The position numbers and the translations under genes were made by a program. The notes beneath the pieces are model-generated. The model was given only the letters and a program-made list of their open reading frames with translations, was not told the DNA's origin and searched no databases. A stretch of DNA of 64,000 nucleotides from Pseudosulfitobacter koreensis (GTDB lineage: Bacteria; Pseudomonadota; Alphaproteobacteria; Rhodobacterales; Rhodobacteraceae). The stretch's first letter is position 1. Each line of letters starts with the position of its first letter. The DNA is taken from positions 1 through 64,000 of the forward strand of contig NZ_JANKJG010000011.1 in NCBI RefSeq assembly GCF_024733015.1, read 5' to 3'. Positions 1-8,550 of the stretch are shown in pieces.

Positions 1-127
1 TGATCAGCGCTTCAAGATCAGCACGGTCGGCGGGGCCAAGGTAAAGGCAGATGTCGGAACGTCGCATCCGCTGATCATGCCACAGCCGGACATCATTGGG
101 AATCCTATGTCAGGTGGGGAACACTAG
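1..127 (+). CDS. 3' end of an unidentified protein (partial)
   Basis: An open frame enters from the left edge and ends at TAG 125-127, giving the last 41 residues of a protein that ends in PMSGGEH. Base composition is GC-rich like the chromosomal core, unlike the next frame. I do not recognise the family from this short tail. The downstream TPR-like frame overlaps its last codons, so the two could be translationally coupled, or the downstream frame could be a remnant joined here by a deletion. Confidence 0.45.
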   Translation, partial: DQRFKISTVGGAKVKADVGTSHPLIMPQPDIIGNPMSGGEH

Positions 128-518
128 AACTGGAGAGACCTTCTCTAGCAACAACACCGCTTTTGTGCTTCTCCACTCAGGCATGACCAAAGATGCTAAG
201 ACAATTTTCACCAAAAAGGTAGAAAGTTCGGGCGCATCAATTTATGAGCTATCAAACTTAGCCCTCTGCTATGCCCTTGAAGGAGACAAAAGCAAAGCGA
301 GTGGGTATCTTGAAAGTTCAATCTTTCTATGTGACGGACAAGAGTCTCATATCATCGACTTAAATCGCGCTTTAATTGCATATACTTTAGATAACCACGA
401 ATCTGCGAAGGAAAGCCTTCTCAAATTCCGAGAAAATCACCCAAAGGCATTTGCAAGATACTCAAAACACTCGATACTAATCAATTCGGCAATGTCCGAT
501 TTAGGTATTGGAATTTAG
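96..518 (+). CDS. short TPR-like protein, possibly a truncated remnant
   Basis: The frame encodes up to 140 residues from a TTG at 96, with a GTG at 114 and an ATG at 183 as alternatives. Alternating small and aromatic residues (NNTAFVLLHSG, YELSNLALCYALEGD, DLNRALIAYTL) look like two or three tetratricopeptide helix pairs, so a protein-interaction role is the most that can be inferred. Because the first helix pair begins before the only ATG, either the TTG or GTG is used or the gene has lost its 5' part. It is clearly AT-richer than lepA next door, which suggests acquired DNA. No catalytic domain is visible. Confidence 0.45.
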   Translation: MGILCQVGNTRTGETFSSNNTAFVLLHSGMTKDAKTIFTKKVESSGASIYELSNLALCYALEGDKSKASGYLESSIFLCDGQESHIIDLNRALIAYTLDNHESAKESLLKFRENHPKAFARYSKHSILINSAMSDLGIGI

Positions 519-612
519 ATTCTTAAACTCCGTTTGGCGCTGCGCCCCACTACTGGGGAATCTCAACATATAGACTTTCGAAAACATAAAAATCGCAACA
601 GAGTCCCGCTGC

Positions 613-678
613 GCGCTTGGCTTCGCCAAACGCTTTCGCGCACTGCGAATGGCCAGCTTGCGCTGCCCGTTCGCAGTG
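613..678 (-). terminator. two adjacent hairpins just downstream of lepA
   Basis: Arms 641-652 and 667-678 form an 11-of-12 bp inverted repeat (CACTGCGAATGG with CCGTTCGCAGTG). Arms 613-621 and 625-633 form a second tight hairpin with one mismatch. Both lie within 75 bases of the lepA stop on its downstream side. There is no strong U-tract, so the element may be a Rho-assisted terminator, a transcript stabiliser or a repeat. Confidence 0.45.
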
Positions 679-683
679 TGATT

Positions 684-2480
684 TCAACTGTCCATCTTCA
701 GCGCTGAAATAAACGCTTCCTGTGGAATTTCGACCTTGCCAAACTGTCGCATCTTCTTCTTGCCCGCCTTCTGCTTGTCCAGCAGCTTGCGTTTGCGCGT
801 GGCGTCGCCGCCGTAGCATTTGGCCGTCACGTCCTTGCGCATGGCAGACAGGGTCTCGCGGGCGATGACCTTGCCGCCGATGGCCGCCTGGATCGGGATC
901 TTGAACATGTGGCGCGGGATCAGGTCCTTGAGCTTTTCGACCATGGCGCGGCCCCGCATTTCGGCGCGGTCACGGTGGACCATCATCGACAGGGCGTCGA
1001 CGGGTTCGTCGTTCACCAGCACCGACATCTTGACCAGGTTATCGGTTTGGTAACCTGTCATCTGGTAGTCAAAGGACGCATAGCCCTTCGTCACCGATTT
1101 CAGGCGATCGTAAAAGTCGAAGACGACCTCGTTCAGCGGCAGGTCGTAGACGACCATCGCGCGGCTGCCCGCATAGGTCAGGTCCTGTTGCACGCCGCGA
1201 CGGTCCTGGCAGAGTTTCAGAACGTCCCCGAGGTATTCGTCGGGGACGAGGATGGTCGCCTTGATCCGCGGCTCTTCCAGGTGATCGACCACGCTGAGGT
1301 CGGGCATGTCGGCGGGGTTGTGCAGTTCCTGCATCGCGCCGTCGCGCATGAAGATGCGGTAGACGACTGACGGGGCCGTGGTGATCAGGTCGATGTCATA
1401 TTCGCGCTCGATCCGGTCGCGGATCACTTCGAGATGGAGGAGACCGAGGAAACCACAACGGAAGCCGAAGCCAAGGGCGGCGGAGGTTTCCATTTCGAAA
1501 CTGAAGGAGGCATCGTTGAGCGCCAGTTTGTCGATGGCGTCGCGCAGATCCTCGAATTGCGAGGAATCGACGGGGAAGAGACCGCAGAAGACCACCGGCT
1601 GCGAGGGTTTGAAGCCCGGCAGCGGTTTCACGATTTTCTTCTCGTGGGTCACAGTGTCGCCGACGCGGGTGTCGCGGACCTGTTTGATGGAGGCGGTCAG
1701 GAAGCCGATCTCGCCGGGGCCGAGGCTGTCGACGACCTGCATCTGCGGGCGGAAGACACCGATGCGGTCGACGTGGTGGATGGTGCCGTTGGAGACGAAC
1801 CTGATCCGCTCACCCTTTTTCAGGCGGCCGTCGATGATGCGCACGAGGACGATGACGCCGAGATAGCTGTCGTACCAGCTGTCGACCAGCATCGCCTTGA
1901 GGTCGGCGTCTTCCTCGCCCTTGGGCGCGGGCAGACGGTGCACGATGGCTTCGAGGGTTTCCTTGATGCCGACGCCGGTCTTGGCGGAGACGCGGATGGC
2001 GCCGGAGGCGTCGATGCCGATGACGTCCTCGATCTGTTCGGCGACGCGGTCGCAATCGGCGGCGGGCAGGTCGATCTTGTTCAGGATCGGCACGATCTCG
2101 TGATCGGCGTCGATGGCCTGATAGACGTTTGCGAGGGTTTGCGCCTCGACGCCTTGGGTGCTGTCGACGACAAGCAGCGAGCCCTCGACCGCGCGCATGG
2201 AGCGGGAGACCTCGTAGGCGAAGTCGACGTGACCGGGGGTGTCGATCAGGTTGAGCACATAGGCCTCGCCGTTGTCGGCGACATAGTCGATCCGCACGGT
2301 GTTGGCCTTGATGGTGATGCCACGCTCGCGCTCGATGTCCATGGCGTCAAGCATCTGCTCCTTCATGTCCCGGTCGGCCACGGTGTGGGTCGACTGGATC
2401 AGACGGTCGGCAAGCGTGGATTTCCCGTGGTCGATGTGCGCGACGATGGAAAAATTGCGGATATGTGAAAGCGGTGTCAT
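684..2480 (-). CDS. lepA: elongation factor 4 (LepA), ribosomal back-translocase GTPase
   Basis: 598 residues, the normal length for LepA/EF4, a translational GTPase that binds stalled or mistranslocated ribosomes. The start is set at ATG 2478-2480 because the protein then begins [20 protein letters not shown], the usual LepA opening; the open frame extends upstream without conservation. Visible motifs are the P-loop AHIDHGKST at 14-22, DTPGH at 80-84 and NKID near 134, followed by EF-G-like domains and the LepA-specific C-terminal region rich in KRK and KKK. It is transcribed alone, with hairpins downstream and AT-rich genes on both sides. Identification is firm. Confidence 0.97.
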   Translation of the reverse strand: MTPLSHIRNFSIVAHIDHGKSTLADRLIQSTHTVADRDMKEQMLDAMDIERERGITIKANTVRIDYVADNGEAYVLNLIDTPGHVDFAYEVSRSMRAVEGSLLVVDSTQGVEAQTLANVYQAIDADHEIVPILNKIDLPAADCDRVAEQIEDVIGIDASGAIRVSAKTGVGIKETLEAIVHRLPAPKGEEDADLKAMLVDSWYDSYLGVIVLVRIIDGRLKKGERIRFVSNGTIHHVDRIGVFRPQMQVVDSLGPGEIGFLTASIKQVRDTRVGDTVTHEKKIVKPLPGFKPSQPVVFCGLFPVDSSQFEDLRDAIDKLALNDASFSFEMETSAALGFGFRCGFLGLLHLEVIRDRIEREYDIDLITTAPSVVYRIFMRDGAMQELHNPADMPDLSVVDHLEEPRIKATILVPDEYLGDVLKLCQDRRGVQQDLTYAGSRAMVVYDLPLNEVVFDFYDRLKSVTKGYASFDYQMTGYQTDNLVKMSVLVNDEPVDALSMMVHRDRAEMRGRAMVEKLKDLIPRHMFKIPIQAAIGGKVIARETLSAMRKDVTAKCYGGDATRKRKLLDKQKAGKKKMRQFGKVEIPQEAFISALKMDS

Positions 2481-2696
2481 GGGCGAGGATATGTAGGGGA
2501 TTTGGGATTTGGTCAAGTGAGCATGGAGGGGATGGGGGGATGTGTGATCGGTCCTGAGCGGACGTTGACCCATCGTCGACCATGCTGCTACGCGGCCTGT
2601 CAGACCAGACCTTCGCTGCGGCTGCGAAACCTGATAGACTCTCTCCCAACGGCTTCGCGAAAATCTAGACAGTAAACACTTAGGGGTAAATCAAGG

Positions 2697-4235
2697 GTGA
2701 ACGACGAAGACGACAAAAGCGAAGTGAAAAGCCATAAAGACAGGCTCGAACGCATCAAAAAGTTCAGGGAGGAGTTTCTGCAGTTCAAAATTCTATTCGA
2801 AGCCGCCTTCGAAGAACTTCATGGTGTCGTCGTTGCAAAGCTTTCTGAGCCGGGAATTTACATCGGTCCGCACTCTGACTACCCGCGGCGAAGCACCACG
2901 GATAGCGGTTTTCCAATTTTTAACGGCATAGGATTTTACTCTGATAGCGCTCCAAGGGATTATGTGAGCACCATAAGGCCATCAGGGCTACCAGGCATCC
3001 TTGGCGGAAAGTTTGATGTCGAAGAAAGCGCGCTTCCAGCGCTAGATAGACTAATTGAATTTCTTCAGTCACATCGAATTGGCTCAAGGCTCACATACAC
3101 AGGTTACAAAAGTGAGACTTCCTTTGCAGACTACACGATCAATCAGATCTTGGGTGACGCTGTTGAGAAGTACCTACATAGGCACGGCATAAAGGCTGCA
3201 GTCGACCCAAAAGCTAGGGATGTGATCTTGGGGCCTTTGTTATTCGGTGTCATCCGACAGACCCATGAACTATCTTTGATGGTTCCAATCGCACTCACGC
3301 ACTTTGAATTCGAGCGCCTTCGCTTGTCAGAAACCACATACATTGCGCGTATACCTGAGAGATTTCAGCTTTCTCGGGCTCGCATGCGCACCCATGGAAC
3401 TGGCGCTTCCGAACAAGTTGCGCATGCAGCAACTCACGCTTTCGTATCAAACGGTTGGAGCTTGGAGGTGGACGAAGTCGGTGACGTTTCAAAGTCGCTT
3501 TCATCCACATCGCAAAATGCTTTGGATGCCGTAGAAAGTTTTCTGGGCGCTCTCCGAGTAGCGACTGGCGTGAAGACTGGGTACGCTCAGTTGCTTTGGG
3601 TGCCAAGAAGATGGGCACTTAATTATTATTGCGATTTGCCGCCCGTGTACGGAACAACCGTCAGGCAGTATCCAAGTGAATTCGATAACTATGGTTGGGC
3701 TCGAGAATGCCCAACTGTAACTAAAGAAGAAATGAGCGCTGTTCGCACCGTATTTGAGCAAATGAACAATAATGACAGCGAAGCTGTCAGACTCGCTACG
3801 CGGCGATTAAGCAGCTGCCTAACTCGCAATGACCCATCAGATGCTGTGCTGGACGGAACTATCGGCTTGGAGCTACTGTTGGGCGACGACCAAAATCAGT
3901 CTTTGTCGTACAAGCTTAGACTACGTGCTGCTGCACTTACATGGATAAGCGGTAGTTCCATACCAGCTACCGAAATTGCTGATAAGGTAAAGCAGGTCTA
4001 TGCGGTAAGATCGGAAATTGTGCATGGGAAAAAGCCTAAAGCACGGAAGAAGGCCGTAGATAGCAGTAGTACCCAAGGTGAAGGTGAAAGGCAGCTTGCG
4101 GCGGAGCTTCTCCGATTTGTTCTTCGGGTTCTGCTTGCTCATCCAAGGTACCTCGAACCATCAAAAATCGATTCTGAACTAATTCTAAGGGGCGCAAGCT
4201 CCACGTCAGAAGGAGAGCCGGGCGCTGCGCAGTGA
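2697..4235 (+). CDS. 512-residue protein with C-terminal ApeA-like HEPN domain, possible defence RNase
   Basis: Translation starts at GTG 2697, a few bases after an AAGG-type ribosome binding site. The charged N-terminus (1-35) looks helical. The middle (about 60-340) is not recognised. The C-terminal third (about 375-490) resembles HEPN domains of the ApeA-like group: a GLELLLGDD helix, then R438-S-E-I-V-H443, the R-x4-H pair that forms the active site in HEPN ribonucleases. The family includes abortive-infection and toxin nucleases, so a single-gene antiphage role is plausible but inferred. No antitoxin-like (MNT) gene is adjacent. Base composition is far more AT-rich than the chromosome, and the gene sits between lepA and a decayed tRNA-like sequence, both signs of horizontal transfer. 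It could also be a housekeeping-neutral HEPN protein of unknown role. Confidence 0.6.
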   Translation: MNDEDDKSEVKSHKDRLERIKKFREEFLQFKILFEAAFEELHGVVVAKLSEPGIYIGPHSDYPRRSTTDSGFPIFNGIGFYSDSAPRDYVSTIRPSGLPGILGGKFDVEESALPALDRLIEFLQSHRIGSRLTYTGYKSETSFADYTINQILGDAVEKYLHRHGIKAAVDPKARDVILGPLLFGVIRQTHELSLMVPIALTHFEFERLRLSETTYIARIPERFQLSRARMRTHGTGASEQVAHAATHAFVSNGWSLEVDEVGDVSKSLSSTSQNALDAVESFLGALRVATGVKTGYAQLLWVPRRWALNYYCDLPPVYGTTVRQYPSEFDNYGWARECPTVTKEEMSAVRTVFEQMNNNDSEAVRLATRRLSSCLTRNDPSDAVLDGTIGLELLLGDDQNQSLSYKLRLRAAALTWISGSSIPATEIADKVKQVYAVRSEIVHGKKPKARKKAVDSSSTQGEGERQLAAELLRFVLRVLLAHPRYLEPSKIDSELILRGASSTSEGEPGAAQ

Positions 4236-4280
4236 TTGGCTGGCGGATTGTCCTGAGATCGGCTCCGTAGAGTTTTGAGG

Positions 4281-4355
4281 TGGTGCCGGGAGACAGAGTT
4301 GAACTACCGATCTAGTCATAGCCAATAACGCGGCACAACCACTAAACCGACCTGC
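4281..4355 (-). pseudogene. decayed tRNA-like sequence
   Basis: Read on the minus strand, the segment ends in CCA after TCCCGGCA. It has a T-arm with a TTCAACT loop and a 5-bp stem containing two G-U pairs, and a D-loop-like TTTAGTGGTTG. An anticodon-like hairpin with loop TTGGCTA (GGC, alanine, if real) is also visible. The 5' acceptor strand does not pair with the 3' strand, so a functional tRNA is unlikely. Such remnants often mark integration sites of genomic islands. It could also be chance resemblance. Confidence 0.4.
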
Positions 4356-4579
4356 ATGGTGGCCGATGGCCAACTACGGTCGCCGTCAAACCAAGGGCGC
4401 GCACCAACGATTGCGGCTGACATACTCCATTGGTCTCAACGATCAATCTTGAATGTCAGCTTAGCTGTTCGTTATCAATAAATCTCACCTGCGCAGCCAA
4501 AGCCCACTCCCCGCCCGTCTTCCTGCTCAGAAAGCAGCCCAGCCACCACACGCGCTCCGCGCTCCGCCTGTCGCGCGGG

Positions 4580-4650
4580 AGGCGTGCCGGTGGCATACGG
4601 GCGCACCTTCGGTCCGGCGGGCGGTTGGGCGCTGCCCCGCAGTGCCACGC
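4580..4650. repeat. GC-rich intergenic repeat, diverged relative of the 9402 palindrome
   Basis: The stretch reading CCTTCGG, then GGCGGGCGG, then GGGCGCTGCCC matches, in order and spacing, the reverse complement of the palindromic repeat at 9402-9465. The second half of the palindrome is degraded here. It is best read as an old copy of a dispersed intergenic element. Confidence 0.5.
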
Positions 4651-4776
4651 ACCTCGCTTCCGCGATTTCATCCCCCCTCCCCCACACTCGTGAATTGCCC
4701 CCTGCCCCGAATTCGGGCATAAGATTCCCCAGCAGTAAGCTGCGGCCAAAGAATGCCGCGATGGTGTGAGGCGTAT

Positions 4777-5175
4777 ATGAACAGACTTCTGGCGGTTTTA
4801 TCCTGTCTGGCCCTTCTGGCGGCCTGTGGTGGCGGCGGGACCAGGTATTCGAGCTATAATGCGGCGGGCTATCAGTCTGCCGGTGTGCGCGTGTCGCCGG
4901 GGCTGGGGCAGCCGGCGCCCAACCTCTTCGCCACGGGGCCGATTGCGAACGCCTGTCAGGCGTCGGGGCGCAAGCAGGCGGACAAGGCGCGGTGTGGCTG
5001 TGTGCAGGCCGTGGCCGACATGTCGCTGAGCTCATCCGACCAGCGCCGCGCGGTCGGGTTCTTTTCGGACCCGCACAGCGCGCAGGAAATGCGGACGTCC
5101 AGTTCGTCCAGCGACGAGGCGTACTGGCTGCGGTGGAAGGCGTTCGGCGATCAGGCAGGGCAGCTGTGCACCTGA
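4777..5175 (+). CDS. small outer-membrane-type lipoprotein
   Basis: 132 residues starting at ATG 4777. The N-terminus MNRLLAVLSCLALLAACGGG is a lipoprotein signal peptide with lipobox LAAC, so Cys17 should be lipidated. The mature part is short, with C-x-C and S/D-rich segments (GCVQAVADMSLSSSDQRRAV), and looks like the alphaproteobacterial lipoproteins annotated only as hypothetical. An upstream ATG eight codons earlier would spoil the signal peptide, so it was not used. Its stop codon directly abuts the stop codon of the convergent GNAT gene with no base between them. Function unknown. Confidence 0.75.
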   Translation: MNRLLAVLSCLALLAACGGGGTRYSSYNAAGYQSAGVRVSPGLGQPAPNLFATGPIANACQASGRKQADKARCGCVQAVADMSLSSSDQRRAVGFFSDPHSAQEMRTSSSSSDEAYWLRWKAFGDQAGQLCT

Positions 5176-5760
5176 TCAGAGCGGCTTGATCCAGACCTGG
5201 AGCGGTTTGGCCGTTGGGGCGTCTGATCCCACGTCTTTCCAGTTGAAATGTGCGATGGCCCCGTCGAGCGGGGCATAGCCGCGTTTGCGCCAGAAGGTGT
5301 CGAGCGGGCGGTAGTGCGCGGGCTTTTGCGGGTGATCGGCGGGGCGCTGCACGGCACAGAATGCGGAATGCTTGAGGCCGAAGGCGCGGGCGGCGTCCTC
5401 GCGGGCATCGAAGAACCGGTGCCCGACGCCCTGCCCGCGGTGGTCGTCGAGCAACACGCTTTCGGCGCAATAGAACACATCCGCGATGTCGATGCCCGTG
5501 TGCGCGAAGGCTGCGGCGAAGTCGTCGGCGTGGTCGGCCAGCGGGGCGGCGGTGGCGGCGCCCACGAGGGTATCGCCGTCATAGGCGCCCACGACCACGG
5601 CCTGCGGTGAGGCGCGGAAGGTGGCGAGGTAGCGGCGTTCATAGTCGAGATCGCCGTCGTAGAGGTAGGGCCAGTCGCGGAACACCGCGATGCGCAGGCG
5701 CGCCACATCGCCGAGCGCCGCGTCGAGGGCGGCACCCGTCAGCACGTGGCACTGGATCAC
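5176..5760 (-). CDS. GNAT-family N-acetyltransferase
   Basis: 194 residues starting at GTG 5758-5760. The fold is recognisable from the N-terminal RLRIAVFRDWPYLYDGD strand-helix, the central AVVVGAYDGDTLVGAA strands and the acetyl-CoA binding segment LLDDHRGQGVGHRF near 105-118, the classic motif A of GNAT enzymes. Substrate cannot be predicted. Its start overlaps the stop of the upstream NTF2-like gene by a GTGA tetranucleotide, so the two are translationally coupled, and it closes the leftward hisD-linked operon. Confidence 0.85.
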   Translation of the reverse strand: MIQCHVLTGAALDAALGDVARLRIAVFRDWPYLYDGDLDYERRYLATFRASPQAVVVGAYDGDTLVGAATAAPLADHADDFAAAFAHTGIDIADVFYCAESVLLDDHRGQGVGHRFFDAREDAARAFGLKHSAFCAVQRPADHPQKPAHYRPLDTFWRKRGYAPLDGAIAHFNWKDVGSDAPTAKPLQVWIKPL

Positions 5761-6149
5761 GAAACCTGCGCCGTCCAGTCGGCGAGGTTGTAGTAGGTGG
5801 TGACGCGGGCGATCTTGCCGCCTTCGAGGTCGAAGAACGAGCCTGCGGGGAGTTTGTAGGTCTGGTTGCGGGCGTCCGGCAGGCCGTCGTCGGTTTGCAG
5901 GTAGGTGCCGTTGACCACGTATTCGGCGGCGGCGCGGGTCTGGTCGTCGTTCACGAAGATGACCATGTCGGTCAGCGTCTCGTCGTAGCAGCGGGTCATG
6001 TGGGCGCAGAAGTCGGCGAAGTGGGATTTGCCGGTGCGGATCTGGCCTTCGTTGACGTGGTGGGCGACATCGTCGGTCAGGCAGTCGAGCATGGCGTCGG
6101 TGTCGCCTGCGTTGAAGGCGTCGAAATAGCGGTGCAGGACGGTCGACAT
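5757..6149 (-). CDS. NTF2/SnoaL-like protein (ketosteroid isomerase-related)
   Basis: 130 residues starting at ATG 6147-6149. The sequence has the cone-shaped NTF2 fold signature: HRYFDAFNAGDTDAMLDCL at the start, conserved His in DDVAHHVNEG, and FFDLEGGKIARVTTYYN near the end, as in SnoaL-like proteins and ketosteroid isomerase-related proteins. These bind small hydrophobic ligands; some are isomerases or cyclases, but no specific reaction can be assigned. It lies 14 bases after the LMW phosphatase gene and overlaps the GNAT start, so it is part of the same operon. Confidence 0.85.
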   Translation of the reverse strand: MSTVLHRYFDAFNAGDTDAMLDCLTDDVAHHVNEGQIRTGKSHFADFCAHMTRCYDETLTDMVIFVNDDQTRAAAEYVVNGTYLQTDDGLPDARNQTYKLPAGSFFDLEGGKIARVTTYYNLADWTAQVS

Positions 6150-6163
6150 GGGCGTGTATTCCT

Positions 6164-6625
6164 TCAGGTGAGTACGGTGGGATCGCCCCAGCGGTCGAGC
6201 AGGCGGGCGATGATCTGGTCGCGGGCGTCGCGGTAGCTGGCCAGCTTGGCCTCGCGGGTTTCGCCGAGGCCGGTCGGGTCCATGATCGGCCAATAGGCGA
6301 TTTCGAGGTGACAAAAGCGGGTCAGTTCCAGCGCGCGGCGTTGCGAGGCGGGTGACAGGGCGACGATCAGGTCGAAGCTGCCCAGATCGTCGCCCCAGTC
6401 TTCCATCTGGTCGAAGCTGCGCGAGCGGTGGCGCGACAGTTCCACGTCGATTTCCTGGCAGACGGCGATCGAAAAGCCGTCGATCTCCATGTCGGCCTTG
6501 ACCCCGGCGGACTGGACGTAGGTGCCGGTGCCATAGAATTTTTTCATGATCGCCTCGGCCATCGGAGAGCGCACTGCGTTGTGATCGCAGCAAAACAGAA
6601 CCGATTGGGGCAAGGGAGCAACCAT
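6164..6625 (-). CDS. low-molecular-weight protein-tyrosine phosphatase family
   Basis: 153 residues starting at ATG 6623-6625. The phosphate-binding loop C13-D-H-N-A-V-R19-S is the C-x5-R-S loop of LMW phosphatases and the related arsenate reductases, with C13 as nucleophile. The general-acid Asp is probably in IMDPTG near 114. The neighbourhood (hisD, UPF0262, then this gene) is one I recall as conserved in Rhodobacterales, where this gene is often annotated as a phosphatase or arsenate reductase. The absence of ars genes favours phosphatase. One base separates it from UPF0262. Confidence 0.88.
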   Translation of the reverse strand: MVAPLPQSVLFCCDHNAVRSPMAEAIMKKFYGTGTYVQSAGVKADMEIDGFSIAVCQEIDVELSRHRSRSFDQMEDWGDDLGSFDLIVALSPASQRRALELTRFCHLEIAYWPIMDPTGLGETREAKLASYRDARDQIIARLLDRWGDPTVLT

Positions 6626-6626
6626 T

Positions 6627-7106
6627 CTATCCGCCGAAATGCAGGACGCAGATCAGGGTGAACAGGCGGCGGGCGGTGCCTTCGTCAATCTGGGCCTTGC
6701 CGGTCAGGCGTTCCTGAAGCACGCGGCTGCCTTCGTTGTGGATGCCCCGGCGGGCCATGTCGATGGTTTCGATCTGGCTGGGCGGCAGTTTCTTGACCGC
6801 CTCGAAGTAGCTTTCGCAGATCTGGAAGTAATCCTTGACCACCTGCCGGAACGGCCCCAGCGAGAGGTGGAATTCGGCGGCTTTTTCGGCCTTTTCCGTG
6901 GTCACGTCGAAGACCAGCCGACCGTCGCGGATGGCAAGGCCAAGGTGATAGGGCCCCGGCGGCACATCGCGGTCGTCGCGGTCGGGCAGCGCAAAGCTGT
7001 TGTCTTCGAGCAGGTCGAACATCGCGACCTTGCGCTCTTGTTCAATCTCGGGCGTGGGGGGCGGCAGGTTGCCGTCGTCGAGGTCGATGTGGGTGATGCG
7101 GGACAT
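6627..7106 (-). CDS. UPF0262 family protein
   Basis: 159 residues that match the UPF0262 family of alphaproteobacteria, recognisable from SRITHIDLDDG at the start, the PPGPYHLGLAIRDGRLVFDV block and the C-terminal RGIHNEGSRVLQERL and RRLFTLICVLHFGG segments. It is cytosolic and mostly helical in its C-terminal half. The biochemical role is unknown. It lies 71 bases downstream of hisD and one base upstream of the phosphatase gene, so it is co-transcribed with both. Confidence 0.92.
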   Translation of the reverse strand: MSRITHIDLDDGNLPPPTPEIEQERKVAMFDLLEDNSFALPDRDDRDVPPGPYHLGLAIRDGRLVFDVTTEKAEKAAEFHLSLGPFRQVVKDYFQICESYFEAVKKLPPSQIETIDMARRGIHNEGSRVLQERLTGKAQIDEGTARRLFTLICVLHFGG

Positions 7107-7177
7107 GTCGCATCCTTTGCGTGTGAGTCACTTGAGGTTAGACCATGAACGCAGCCGGGCACAATCGCCCCGCTGCG

Positions 7178-8485
7178 TCATGTGGGGCTGTTCAGGCGGT
7201 TGAGGCGGGCGGTGACGGACAGGCCGTGGGCCTGCAGGCTTTCCGAAGTGGCGAGCGTTTCGGCGGCGGGGCCGATGGCACGCAGGGCGTCGGGGGTCAT
7301 CTGCGCCAGCGTGGTGCGCTTGACGAAATCCATCACCGACAGGCCCGACGAGAACCGCGCCGAGCGGGCGGTGGGCAGCACGTGGTTGGGGCCGCCGACG
7401 TAATCGCCGATGGCCTCGGGCGTCCAGGCACCGAGGAATATCGCGCCGGCGTGGGTGATTTTTTCGCTCAGGCCATTGGGGTCGGCGACCATCAGCTCGA
7501 GGTGCTCGGGGGCGATGCGGTTGCTGAGCGTGGCGGCGGTGTCGAGATCGGGCACGGTGATGATGGCACCGAAATCGCGCCAGCTGGCACCGGCGATGGC
7601 ACGGCGTTCGAGGGTTTGCAGGTGTTTTTCAACGGCTTCGGCCACCTTGCGGCCCAGGGTGGCGTCAGTGGTGATCAGCAGGCTTTGCGCGCTTTCGTCG
7701 TGTTCGGCCTGGCTGAGCAGGTCCAGCGCGATCCAGTCGGGATCGTTTTCGGCGTCGGCGATCACCAGGATTTCCGAGGGGCCCGCGATCATGTCGATGC
7801 CGACCTTGCCGAACACACGCCGCTTGGCGGCGGCGACGAAAGCGTTGCCGGGGCCGGTGATCTTGTCCACCGGTGCGATGGTTTCGGTGCCGTAGGCCAG
7901 CGCCGCAATCGCCTGCGCGCCGCCGATGCGGTAGATTTCATCGACACCTGCGAGGCGCGCGGCCAGCAGCACCAGCGGATTGAGGATGCCGTCGGGCGTG
8001 GGCACGGTGATGGCAAGGCGCTGCACGCCTGCGACCTTGGCCGGGATCGCGTTCATCAGCACGGAGGACGGATAGGACGCGAGGCCGCCGGGGACGTAGA
8101 GGCCCGCAGCCGACACCGGCGTCCAGCGCCAGCCCAGCGTGGCGCCCGCGTCGTCGGTCCAGCTGGCATCTGCGGGCAGTTGGCGCGCGTGGTAGGCGCG
8201 GATGCGGTCGGCGGCGAGTTCCAGTGCCGCGCGGTCGGTGGCGTTGACCGTGGCGATGGCGGCGTCGACTTCGGATTCCGTGATGCGCAGGGTGGCGGGC
8301 GTGAGCGTCTGGCGGTCGAATTTCGCGGTCAGTTCGATGACGGCGGCGTCGCCTTGCGCGCGCACCTGCGCGATGATGTCGGCCACGGTGGCGTCGACAT
8401 CGGGGCTGTCTTCACGCTTGGCATTCAAGAGCGCGGTGAAGCGGGTTTCAAAGTCGGCATCGGCGTGATCGAGGAACTGGGGCAT
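7178..8485 (-). CDS. hisD: histidinol dehydrogenase
   Basis: 435 residues, standard for HisD, which performs the last two steps of histidine synthesis, oxidising L-histidinol to histidine with NAD+ and Zn2+. Recognisable parts are PGGLASYPSSVLMNAIPAKVAG, the VDKITGPGNAFV block, the metal and catalytic region SQAEHDESAQS, and IAPEHLEL. Start ATG 8483-8485. It heads the run hisD, UPF0262, LMW phosphatase, NTF2-like, GNAT. In related genomes, as I recall them, DUF2948 and murA lie immediately upstream; here about 1.1 kb of repeats and a small exported protein separate them. Confidence 0.97.
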   Translation of the reverse strand: MPQFLDHADADFETRFTALLNAKREDSPDVDATVADIIAQVRAQGDAAVIELTAKFDRQTLTPATLRITESEVDAAIATVNATDRAALELAADRIRAYHARQLPADASWTDDAGATLGWRWTPVSAAGLYVPGGLASYPSSVLMNAIPAKVAGVQRLAITVPTPDGILNPLVLLAARLAGVDEIYRIGGAQAIAALAYGTETIAPVDKITGPGNAFVAAAKRRVFGKVGIDMIAGPSEILVIADAENDPDWIALDLLSQAEHDESAQSLLITTDATLGRKVAEAVEKHLQTLERRAIAGASWRDFGAIITVPDLDTAATLSNRIAPEHLELMVADPNGLSEKITHAGAIFLGAWTPEAIGDYVGGPNHVLPTARSARFSSGLSVMDFVKRTTLAQMTPDALRAIGPAAETLATSESLQAHGLSVTARLNRLNSPT

Positions 8486-8550
8486 GGGAGGCTCGCTTGC
8501 AATGTCGGTCGTGACATAGCGGGCGCGGGCGGCAGGCTCAAGCGGGGGAT

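Larger units (their letters stand above)
4236..4776. other. 540-base region without a recognisable protein gene
   Basis: This stretch holds the decayed tRNA-like sequence (4281-4355) and a GC-rich repeat related to the one near 9402 (4580-4650). Open frames on both strands through 4430-4750 are biased in composition, lack ribosome binding sites and resemble no family, so no gene is called. The AT-rich to GC-rich transition occurs here and marks the right end of the acquired-looking segment. Confidence 0.5.

Noticed and set aside
1434-2468. Long open frame on the strand opposite lepA
   Set aside because: It mirrors the codon bias of a GC-rich gene, has D/G/V-rich low-complexity translation and no family resemblance; lepA is certain.
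4430-4749. Open frames on both strands before the lipoprotein gene
   Set aside because: They cover the GC-rich repeat, lack ribosome binding sites and resemble no protein family.
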